A stretch of DNA of 6,612 nucleotides, from assembly GCA_031262625.1 (NCBI GenBank), contig JAISHJ010000111.1, positions 1-6,612 on the forward strand. Reading direction: 5' to 3'. Made by a program: the position numbers and the translations under genes. A model generated the notes under the pieces. It ran no database searches. It saw only the letters and a list, made by a program, of their open reading frames with translations, and was not told the origin of the DNA. Positions 1 through 5,536 of the stretch are shown here, piece by piece. Position 1 is the first letter of the stretch. Each line of letters begins with the position of its first letter. The DNA is from Ruminococcus sp. (GTDB taxonomy: Bacteria; Bacillota; Clostridia; Oscillospirales; Ruminococcaceae).

Positions 1-2229
1 CGTTATGAGATAACCGAACTCATCGGCGTCGGCGGCATGGCTGATGTTTATAAGGCAACCGACATTTTAGAAGGAAAGGTTGTCGCCGTCAAGATATTAA
101 AGCCGGAATTTTCCGACAATGAGGAGTTTATACGCCGCTTTCGCAACGAGTCGAAGGCGATAGCAGTGCTTTCTCACCCGAATATCGTGAAGATTTTCGA
201 TGTAGGTTTCACCGATAAACTACAGTTTATCGTGATGGAATATATTGACGGAATTACCCTTAAAGAATTTATAGAGCAGCAAGGGGTCTTGAAGTGGAAA
301 GACACTATCCACTTTATCATTCAAATTTTACGTGCGCTCCAGCACGCTCACGACCGCGGAATCGTCCACAGAGACATAAAGCCGCAGAATATTATGCTTT
401 TCCCGGACGGTACTATAAAAGTCATGGACTTCGGGATAGCAAGATTTGCCCGCGAAGAACTTAAGACCGTTTCCGACAAGGCAATCGGTTCTGTTCACTA
501 TATAAGCCCGGAGCAAGCTTCCGGCAATGTTACAGACGAGCGTTCCGACATATATTCCGTGGGAATTATGATGTATGAAATGCTCACCGGGATAAAGCCT
601 TTCGATGCCGATAACCCTGTGACAGTCATTTTAATGCATATGCAGAAGGGCGCAAAGCCTCCGCGCCAGATTAATGATACTATCCCCGAAGGGCTTGAAG
701 AAATTGTCACGAGAGCCATGCAAGCCGACCCTTCAAAACGTTATCAGTCCGCTTCCGAGATGATTAAAGACATTGAGGAATTTAAGCGGAATCCGGCGAT
801 AATTTTCGCTTACGAATACGCTTCAAAAGATCAAACGCAAAATTTCTCCCCTGCGGTTAAGGAGTCTGCTTCACGCGCCTTTGAAAACACCCTCGACCGC
901 AACAGTGTACCCCTTTCCGGCGGTGACAGGGAAACTAAATCCGGCGGTCCCTATACACGGAAAAAGAATACTGCGGAAGACAGACAGGGTACAAAAGTCC
1001 GCGAAAAGACAAGAGACGAACTTAAGCGGCTTGAATATGAAGATGACGATGATGACGACGACGGCGATGTTTCAAAGTCTTCATACTTTGTTGCAATATT
1101 AACCGCAATCGCTGCCGGAATAGTAATCCTTGTGGTTGCGTTCATAGCAATTCAGCTTTTACAGGGTCCTCTTCGCGGCAACAACGACACCGTAACAGAG
1201 CAGATGCCGAATCTTATCGGACTTTCCTATCAAGACGTTAAGACTGCTTACGCTTCAAAATTTGAACTGCGTAATGCCGGCGAAGAGTATAACGACACAT
1301 GGCCTGCCGGAGCGATAATCCGTCAGTCTATCGAAGAGGGCGACGACTATCATGTAGGCTCGGCTTTCCAAGAAGTTACTGTCAGCAAAGGCAAGCGTCA
1401 GGTGATAATTGACAATGTTTACGGACAGGATGCAGAATCAGCGACGGCAATACTCATGGCGAACGGCGATTTTATCGTACGTCAAGTTTTAATATCCGAC
1501 GATAATGTTGAATACGGCATGGTTATAAAAACCGACCCGCCGCGAAACGAAAAGGTTGACTCCGGCAGCATCATTGTAATGTATGTCAGCAACGGCTCAA
1601 CCCAACCCCCCATCTATGTACCGAATGTAATCGGGCAGACGGAAGAACAGGCTCGGATTCTGCTTGAAAAATTCGCAGTAACCGTCCTTCCGATTGACTC
1701 AAGAGACCCTGCCGGAACGGTTGTGGAGCAGAGTATTCCTGCTATAACCGCCGATGGTTCACCGAATGTAGCAAAGGTTAACGACCCGATAACAATTAAA
1801 GTCAGCACCGGAAATTCCCCCGAAACAACAGTTACAATATCATTTATAGTACCGAACGGGATAAATAAATCAGCTTCGGCGACCTTCAGAACCTATATTA
1901 ACGGCAATCTGAAGCTATCGGCAGATGTTGACAATATCCGCTATACCGAAACGGTTTCCGTTCCTGTTTCCGGCACAGGTATCCAGCGCGTTATAGTCGA
2001 GGGTGTTAACAACGACACAAGAAAACTAATCAGTATCGGTGAATACGAGGTTGACTTTGACACGGGAACTGTCACCGAAATTGAATTTAAGACACGAAAT
2101 TTCTTAACCCTCTTTGAATCAGATGATGCCACTACCACAACGGCGATGACTTTACCCGACCCTTGGGCTTCCGACGACGACGGCTTAATTGACGGCGACG
2201 ATTTCTGGAGCGGCATTATCGGGGAGTAG
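1..2229 (+). CDS. prkC: PASTA-domain Ser/Thr protein kinase, PrkC/StkP type (5' partial)
   Basis: Membrane eukaryotic-type kinase that senses muropeptides or lipid II through extracellular PASTA repeats and phosphorylates cell-wall, division and translation proteins. The reading frame is open from base 1. Counting that codon as residue 1, the glycine loop is GVGGMADV (9-16), the ATP-binding Lys is K31, the catalytic loop is HRDIKPQN (123-130), DFG is 143-145, likely activation-loop phosphosites are T156 and S158, and SPEQ (169-172) replaces APE. A linker with seven consecutive Asp (348-354) precedes one membrane helix (about 361-385). Three PASTA repeats follow (about 402-464, 465-533, 538-604), then a beta-rich C-terminal domain and an acidic, Thr-rich tail ending at residue 742. 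Conserved kinase sequence starts before the first ATG (position 37), so the true start lies upstream, probably 6-12 codons away. rsgA downstream is the expected neighbour; a Stp/PrpC phosphatase gene would be expected just upstream, outside the window. Confidence 0.96.
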   Translation, partial: RYEITELIGVGGMADVYKATDILEGKVVAVKILKPEFSDNEEFIRRFRNESKAIAVLSHPNIVKIFDVGFTDKLQFIVMEYIDGITLKEFIEQQGVLKWKDTIHFIIQILRALQHAHDRGIVHRDIKPQNIMLFPDGTIKVMDFGIARFAREELKTVSDKAIGSVHYISPEQASGNVTDERSDIYSVGIMMYEMLTGIKPFDADNPVTVILMHMQKGAKPPRQINDTIPEGLEEIVTRAMQADPSKRYQSASEMIKDIEEFKRNPAIIFAYEYASKDQTQNFSPAVKESASRAFENTLDRNSVPLSGGDRETKSGGPYTRKKNTAEDRQGTKVREKTRDELKRLEYEDDDDDDDGDVSKSSYFVAILTAIAAGIVILVVAFIAIQLLQGPLRGNNDTVTEQMPNLIGLSYQDVKTAYASKFELRNAGEEYNDTWPAGAIIRQSIEEGDDYHVGSAFQEVTVSKGKRQVIIDNVYGQDAESATAILMANGDFIVRQVLISDDNVEYGMVIKTDPPRNEKVDSGSIIVMYVSNGSTQPPIYVPNVIGQTEEQARILLEKFAVTVLPIDSRDPAGTVVEQSIPAITADGSPNVAKVNDPITIKVSTGNSPETTVTISFIVPNGINKSASATFRTYINGNLKLSADVDNIRYTETVSVPVSGTGIQRVIVEGVNNDTRKLISIGEYEVDFDTGTVTEIEFKTRNFLTLFESDDATTTTAMTLPDPWASDDDGLIDGDDFWSGIIGE

Positions 2230-2275
2230 GACTGCTCGTTAAGGCTTCTGTCTGAAAAAAATGATTCTTAGCGTA

Positions 2276-2293
2276 AACTATACGAACTATACG
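2276..2293. repeat. perfect 9-bp tandem duplication AACTATACG x2
   Basis: AACTATACG occurs at 2276-2284 and again, with no gap, at 2285-2293. Most of the second copy is part of the 5' arm of the hairpin at 2287-2319, so the duplication joins directly onto the structured element. Its function is unknown; it could be slippage or a protein-binding site. Confidence 0.8.
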
Positions 2294-2319
2294 CGGGCGT
2301 GAAAACTGCCCGCGTGTAG
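2287..2319 (+). other. 12-bp hairpin in the prkC-rsgA intergenic region
   Basis: Arms CTATACGCGGGC (2287-2298) and GCCCGCGTGTAG (2308-2319) pair over 12 bp with a 9-nt loop. The only non-Watson-Crick pair is T2290-G2316, which is a U-G wobble in RNA from the + strand but an A-C mismatch in RNA from the - strand, which favours a + strand transcript. The GC-rich core resembles an intrinsic terminator of the kinase operon, but no T-run follows, so classical termination is doubtful. It could instead be an RNA-processing or stability element, or part of the rsgA leader. Confidence 0.7.
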
Positions 2320-2335
2320 AAATCTATGCTAATAA

Positions 2336-2352
2336 GCTTCACATAATGAAGC
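2336..2352 (+). other. small hairpin in the rsgA leader
   Basis: GCTTCA (2336-2341) and TGAAGC (2347-2352) form a perfect 6-bp stem with a 5-nt loop, about 50 nt before the rsgA start. A short A/T-rich tract follows. It is too weak to call a terminator; with the stronger upstream hairpin it makes this 171-bp gap structurally dense. I see no convincing promoter in the gap. Confidence 0.4.
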
Positions 2353-2400
2353 AAAACTCGTTTAAAAGCTGTTAAAAGTTTTAGTGAATATGAGCAGAAT

Positions 2401-3327
2401 ATGAATAAAATAAGGGAATTGACCGAAACGTACGAAGGTAAAATACTAAAATCTGTCGGCGGTGTATATACTGTCGAAACCGAAAACACCATTATAGAAT
2501 GTAAAGCAAGAGGAATTTTCCGCAAAGACGGAATAACTCCTTATGTCGGTGACAGCGTAAATATAATGAAAATCGGGGACAGCGAAGCTGTAATTGTCGA
2601 GGTTTTACCCCGAAAGAATGACATTGTACGCCCGCCTGTGGCTAATGTCGATTGTATCGTTTTTGTAATGTCAACAGTCGAACCGTCGCCGAACCTTGAG
2701 ATACTCGACAAATTCCTTGCAATTGCCGAATTTAAGAATATAACGTCATATATTGCGGTTACGAAAACCGATTTAGCCGCAGGTTTTGCTGTTTCCGAAT
2801 TTATAAATACTTATGATAAAACCGTTGCGGACGTTTTCCCTATTGATTATGACTGCCCGGAATCTTACCTTAAGCTTTATAATAACCTTGCCGATAAAAC
2901 CGTCGTTTTCACCGGTAATACAGGCGTAGGAAAATCGACCCTCCTTAATCGTCTCGACAGCAATATCAAATCCGAAGTAGGCGAAATCAGCCGAAAATTA
3001 GGGCGCGGGCGGCATACTACCCGGACAGTTACCCTCTTTAAGCTTCCGAATAACGCATATGTTGCCGATACTCCCGGTTTCGGTGTTTTTGAAACTACCC
3101 GCTACGACTACATATATAAAGAAAATTTGGCTCATTGCTTTAAGGATTTTCGTCCGTATTTAGGCAATTGCCGCTTTCAGGATTGCACTCACACGAAAGA
3201 AATCGGCTGTGAAGTAATTGAAGCCGTACGCACAGGAAAAATCCCTCAAAGCCGTTTCGATAACTACATTCGTATGTACGACGAGGTTTCACTCATTAAG
3301 CTTTGGAAAATGCGGCAGACGATGTGA
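2401..3327 (+). CDS. rsgA: ribosome small-subunit-dependent GTPase RsgA (YjeQ/CpgA/YloQ)
   Basis: RsgA binds the maturing 30S subunit, and GTP hydrolysis accompanies release of late assembly factors. The 308-residue protein has the full family layout: N-terminal OB-fold (about 10-75), then a circularly permuted GTPase with G4 first, TKTD (121-124), P-loop GNTGVGKST (172-180), switch I/G2 around GRGRHTTR (201-208) and G3 DTPGFG (223-228). A C-terminal zinc module follows, with likely ligands C257, C262, H264 and C270. The ATG at 2401 is the first possible start after an in-frame stop at 2347-2349; no strong ribosome binding site precedes it, so initiation may be weak. A TTG at 2419 lies only 2 nt after an AAGGG and is a poor alternative. 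Gene order after a PASTA kinase matches the Firmicutes prkC-cpgA arrangement. I see no terminator after it. Confidence 0.97.
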   Translation: MNKIRELTETYEGKILKSVGGVYTVETENTIIECKARGIFRKDGITPYVGDSVNIMKIGDSEAVIVEVLPRKNDIVRPPVANVDCIVFVMSTVEPSPNLEILDKFLAIAEFKNITSYIAVTKTDLAAGFAVSEFINTYDKTVADVFPIDYDCPESYLKLYNNLADKTVVFTGNTGVGKSTLLNRLDSNIKSEVGEISRKLGRGRHTTRTVTLFKLPNNAYVADTPGFGVFETTRYDYIYKENLAHCFKDFRPYLGNCRFQDCTHTKEIGCEVIEAVRTGKIPQSRFDNYIRMYDEVSLIKLWKMRQTM

Positions 3328-3349
3328 AGAAATATACTGAAAATCGCCG

Positions 3350-3378
3350 TTGACAAAACTGTTAAAGTAAGGTATAAT
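3350..3378 (+). promoter_or_regulatory. consensus sigma-A promoter of the toxin-antitoxin operon
   Basis: A perfect -35 box TTGACA (3350-3355) and a perfect -10 box TATAAT (3373-3378) are separated by exactly 17 nt. Transcription should start near 3385, about 35 nt before the antitoxin ATG. It lies in the AT-rich rsgA-antitoxin gap. A perfect consensus implies high basal strength, which suits a promoter kept in check by the antitoxin or its complex. Confidence 0.9.
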
Positions 3379-3394
3379 AGAATCAGAAATTCTA
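3378..3394. promoter_or_regulatory. candidate operator for toxin-antitoxin autoregulation
   Basis: TAGAAT (3378-3383) and ATTCTA (3389-3394) form a 6-bp inverted repeat with a 5-nt spacer, starting on the last base of the -10 box and covering the predicted transcription start. AbrB-fold antitoxins usually bind AT-rich palindromes over their own promoters, so a bound dimer here would block RNA polymerase. The palindrome is seen; its role as an operator is inferred. Confidence 0.5.
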
Positions 3395-3405
3395 ATTTTC
3401 ACAAA

Positions 3406-3414
3406 AAAGGTGAT
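3406..3414 (+). promoter_or_regulatory. ribosome binding site of the antitoxin gene
   Basis: AAAGGTGAT is complementary to the 3' end of 16S rRNA (GGTGAT core) and lies 6 nt before the ATG at 3421. It fixes that ATG as the start and predicts stronger translation of the antitoxin than of the toxin, which has no clear site of its own. Confidence 0.75.
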
Positions 3415-3420
3415 AATTAT

Positions 3421-3684
3421 ATGTTATCTGAAATGCGCGCACGAAGTCAAGTTACGATGCCGAAAGAAATTGTGGTTTCTCTCGGACTGAAAGACGGCGA
3501 TAAATTTGAAGTTTTTGAAAAAGACGGAATGATTTGTTTTATGCCTGTTGCTGTTTATCCTAAGTCATATGTCGAGAAACTAAAAACCATTGCCGATAAG
3601 GCTGTGGGTGAGTTTGAATCCGGTGAAATAAAAGGTTACACAAATATGGATGAACTTATTGCCGACTTGAATAAAAATGTATGA
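3421..3684 (+). CDS. AbrB/SpoVT-fold (swapped-hairpin) antitoxin of a type II toxin-antitoxin pair
   Basis: An 87-residue protein. Residues 6-43 are a typical AbrB/MazE swapped-hairpin DNA-binding domain: RARSQVTMPKE, then LGLKDGDKFEV and a short closing strand, MICFMPV. Residues 44-87 form a charged, probably helical tail that is the expected toxin-neutralising segment. It should dimerise, bind its own promoter and sequester the downstream toxin. The start is supported by a good ribosome binding site and a perfect promoter. Its stop overlaps the toxin start as ATGA, typical of coupled antitoxin-toxin genes. Pairing an AbrB-fold antitoxin with a RelE-superfamily toxin is known (PrlF-YhaV is one case) but less common than MazE-MazF. 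The cassette is clearly more AT-rich than rsgA and yifB, consistent with horizontal acquisition. Function is inferred from fold and layout. Confidence 0.85.
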   Translation: MLSEMRARSQVTMPKEIVVSLGLKDGDKFEVFEKDGMICFMPVAVYPKSYVEKLKTIADKAVGEFESGEIKGYTNMDELIADLNKNV

Positions 3685-3947
3685 AATATATAATAATCAA
3701 AAGTAAAACATTCGATAAACACTTCGCAAAGCTATCAAAAAAAGACAAAACGCTTGTAATATCAAAACTTAAAATTTTTGCGGAATCTCCTCTTCATCCA
3801 TCGTTGCGTACAAAACATATTCAAGGTTCCGGCGGACTGTTTGAAGCGAGTGTTAATATGGACATTCGTTTAATATGGCAGTATACAGGCGATAAAATTA
3901 TTCTGATGCTTGACGTTGGATATCATGATATATTAAATAAATTTTAA
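3681..3947 (+). CDS. RelE/ParE-superfamily toxin (YafQ/RelE-like, putative mRNA interferase)
   Basis: An 88-residue basic protein with the compact RelE/ParE plan: an N-terminal strand (KYIIIKSKTFDKHF), two Lys-rich helices (FAKLSKKDKTLVISKL), then LRTKHIQG, FEASVNMDIRLIWQY and the closing strand ILMLDVGYHDILNKF. The pattern LRT.HIQG...F.ASV..D.RLI...L.VG.H is typical of RelE/YafQ-like toxins. Likely functional residues are H46, R63 and H82, with the terminal F88 in the area where YafQ has its catalytic His and Phe. Such toxins usually cut mRNA on the ribosome, though some ParE relatives poison gyrase; the sequence does not settle which. The gene starts at 3681 inside the antitoxin stop codon (ATGA) with no strong ribosome binding site, so translational coupling is expected. 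It appears intact. One stretch, 3661-3780, is only about 25% GC. Confidence 0.85.
   Translation: MKYIIIKSKTFDKHFAKLSKKDKTLVISKLKIFAESPLHPSLRTKHIQGSGGLFEASVNMDIRLIWQYTGDKIILMLDVGYHDILNKF
3910..3938 (+). promoter_or_regulatory. possible yifB promoter inside the 3' end of the toxin gene
   Basis: TTGACG (3910-3915, 5/6 match to the -35 consensus) and TTAAAT (3933-3938, 4/6 match to -10) are separated by 17 nt and lie 40-68 nt before the yifB start. In AT-rich DNA such a match can arise by chance. If real, it would let yifB be transcribed independently of the autoregulated toxin-antitoxin promoter. Confidence 0.3.
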
Positions 3948-3977
3948 CAAAAATATAGAAATTGAAGTGATAAATTT

Positions 3978-5504
3978 ATGTTCAAAAAAGTCAACAGCTG
4001 CGGCTTGATGGGCATTAACGCTTTCCATGTTGAAACCGAAATGGAAATCAGTAAGGGTTTACCTGACTTTACCATTATCGGATTGGGTGACGCCGCTGTA
4101 AGAGAGAGCAGAGACCGCGTTAAGTCCGCAATGCGAAGCAGCGGTCTGCGCTTCCCGGAAGCTAAAGTTACTGTTAATCTTGCTCCGGCGGACGTGAAAA
4201 AGTCCGGGAGTCTTACTGACCTTTCAATAATTGCGGCACTGCTTGCCATTACCGGGGAGATTACTGCCGATCTCTCCGATTCTGTTTTTATCGGAGAAGT
4301 TTCGCTGGGCGGGGATATTAAATCTGTTTCGGGAGTTCTCCCGATGACGATTCTCTCAAAGCGTGAGGGTTACAAAAACATTTATGTTTCCGATGAGAAC
4401 GCTTTTGAAGCAAGCGTTGTTGACGGAATTAATATCTACGGTGTAAAAACAGTTCGCGATATGCTCGACCATTTTAAAGGTATTGCTCCGATAAAACCGC
4501 ATGAAAAATATGTAAATAGTTCCGAAAATATCGGCAACGGGCTTGACTTTGAAGATGTTAAGGGTCATTCGGTAGTAAAGAAAGCTCTCGAATTTGCCGC
4601 AGCCGGAGGGCACAATCTGCTGATGCTCGGTCCGCCGGGTTCGGGTAAATCTATGCTCGCGAAACGTATGCCGACAATCCTGCCGCCACTTACCTTTGAC
4701 GAATCAATTGATATTACCGGCGTTTATTCCGTTGCAGGGCTTATCGACAGGGCTCATCCTCTTATTACAAGCCGACCATTCCGCTCCCCTCACCACAATA
4801 TTTCGCTTCCGGCACTTACCGGTGGCGGTTCGGTTCCTAAACCGGGGGAGATTTCTCTCGCTCACCGCGGCGTGCTTTTCCTTGACGAACTCCCCGAATT
4901 TAACCGCAGCACCCTCGAAGCTCTCCGCCAACCTCTCGAAGACCACGAAATAACGGTCTCGCGTACAGGCGGAAAGTTTACATACCCCTGCACTATCATG
5001 CTTGTCGCGGCTATGAACCCCTGTCCCTGCGGCTATTTCGGCAGTACTAAAAAGCAGTGCTCCTGCACCGATACTAAGAAAAAGCAGTACATTTCAAAAA
5101 TCAGCGGTCCGCTCCTCGACAGATTCGATATACAGGTCGAAGTTGCTGAGGTTGACTACGAAAAACTTGCTTCCGGGCGGAAGGAAGAACCCTCCGAAGC
5201 AATCCGCGAAAGAGTTTGCCGCGCCCGCGAAATACAGAACGAACGCTATAAAAATACTTCCATATCCTGCAACGCAGAAATTACCGACAACCTTATCGAC
5301 GAAATCTGCGTAATGACTCCCGAAGCAAAAGAACAGTTCGGAAGCGCATTTGAAGCACTCGGGCTTTCAGGAAGAGCGTTCTCCCGAGTACTCAAAGTTG
5401 CGCGCACAATCGCCGATACAGAAAATTCTAAGCTTATCGAAAAGAAACACATTAACCGTGCGGTGAATTTCCGCACTCTCGATAGAAAATACTGGAGTAA
5501 TTAA
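3978..5504 (+). CDS. yifB: YifB/ComM-family Mg-chelatase-like AAA+ ATPase
   Basis: A full-length 508-residue member of the YifB/ComM family, often labelled 'magnesium chelatase' although not a chlorophyll enzyme. The Vibrio cholerae member ComM is a hexameric helicase that drives branch migration during natural transformation; the role in Clostridia is less certain. Seen here: an N-terminal ChlI/Lon-S16-like domain (about 20-145, with GLPDFTIIGLGDAAVRESRDR), an AAA+ core with Walker A GPPGSGKS (218-225) and Walker B LFLDE (D303, E304), a Cys cluster (C349, C351, C361, C363) probably binding zinc, and the C-terminal Mg-chelatase domain (about 400-500). The ATG is preceded by GAAGTGAT with 6 nt spacing. 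It begins 30 nt after the toxin stop, so it may be read from the toxin-antitoxin promoter, rsgA read-through or its own weak promoter. galE begins 32 nt downstream. Confidence 0.95.
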   Translation: MFKKVNSCGLMGINAFHVETEMEISKGLPDFTIIGLGDAAVRESRDRVKSAMRSSGLRFPEAKVTVNLAPADVKKSGSLTDLSIIAALLAITGEITADLSDSVFIGEVSLGGDIKSVSGVLPMTILSKREGYKNIYVSDENAFEASVVDGINIYGVKTVRDMLDHFKGIAPIKPHEKYVNSSENIGNGLDFEDVKGHSVVKKALEFAAAGGHNLLMLGPPGSGKSMLAKRMPTILPPLTFDESIDITGVYSVAGLIDRAHPLITSRPFRSPHHNISLPALTGGGSVPKPGEISLAHRGVLFLDELPEFNRSTLEALRQPLEDHEITVSRTGGKFTYPCTIMLVAAMNPCPCGYFGSTKKQCSCTDTKKKQYISKISGPLLDRFDIQVEVAEVDYEKLASGRKEEPSEAIRERVCRAREIQNERYKNTSISCNAEITDNLIDEICVMTPEAKEQFGSAFEALGLSGRAFSRVLKVARTIADTENSKLIEKKHINRAVNFRTLDRKYWSN

Positions 5505-5506
5505 CA

Positions 5507-5522
5507 GCGGCAGATTTGCCGC
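5507..5522 (+). other. short hairpin before the galE ribosome binding site
   Basis: GCGGCA (5507-5512), a GATT loop and TGCCGC (5517-5522) form a perfect 6-bp GC-rich stem, 2 nt after the yifB stop and 3 nt before the AGGAG of galE. With no T-run it is not a terminator. Its position could separate translation of the two genes or tune access to the galE start; this is inference. Confidence 0.5.
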
Positions 5523-5525
5523 CTC

Positions 5526-5530
5526 AGGAG
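5526..5530 (+). promoter_or_regulatory. ribosome binding site that sets the galE start
   Basis: AGGAG ends 6 nt before the ATG at 5537. It selects that ATG over the in-frame TTG at 5516, which lies inside the preceding hairpin and would add seven non-homologous residues. Confidence 0.85.
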
Positions 5531-5536
5531 CGTATT

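Noticed and set aside
881..1145. Overlapping open frames on both strands around the kinase linker
   Set aside because: They are low-complexity products (for example poly-Ser opposite the poly-Asp run) of the real kinase frame.
37..2229. ATG at 37 as the start of the kinase gene
   Set aside because: It falls inside the conserved glycine loop; the upstream in-frame codons (RYEITELIGVGG) are clearly kinase sequence, so the gene is partial at the window edge.
2230..2400. A promoter for rsgA in the intergenic gap
   Set aside because: TATACG and TATGCT-like hexamers exist, but none has a credible -35 box at 16-18 nt, so no promoter is called.
4112..4147. 7-bp inverted repeat AGACCGC/GCGGTCT inside yifB
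   Set aside because: It lies in conserved coding sequence with a 22-nt spacer, and a match of this length is expected by chance.
3944..4249. Reverse-strand open frame opposite the start of yifB
   Set aside because: It is antisense to strongly conserved YifB codons, has no ribosome binding site that I can see, and its translation resembles no family.
5516..5536. TTG at 5516 as the galE start
   Set aside because: The ATG at 5537 has an AGGAG at ideal spacing, gives exact E. coli numbering of active-site residues, and the seven extra residues have no family match and lie in a hairpin.
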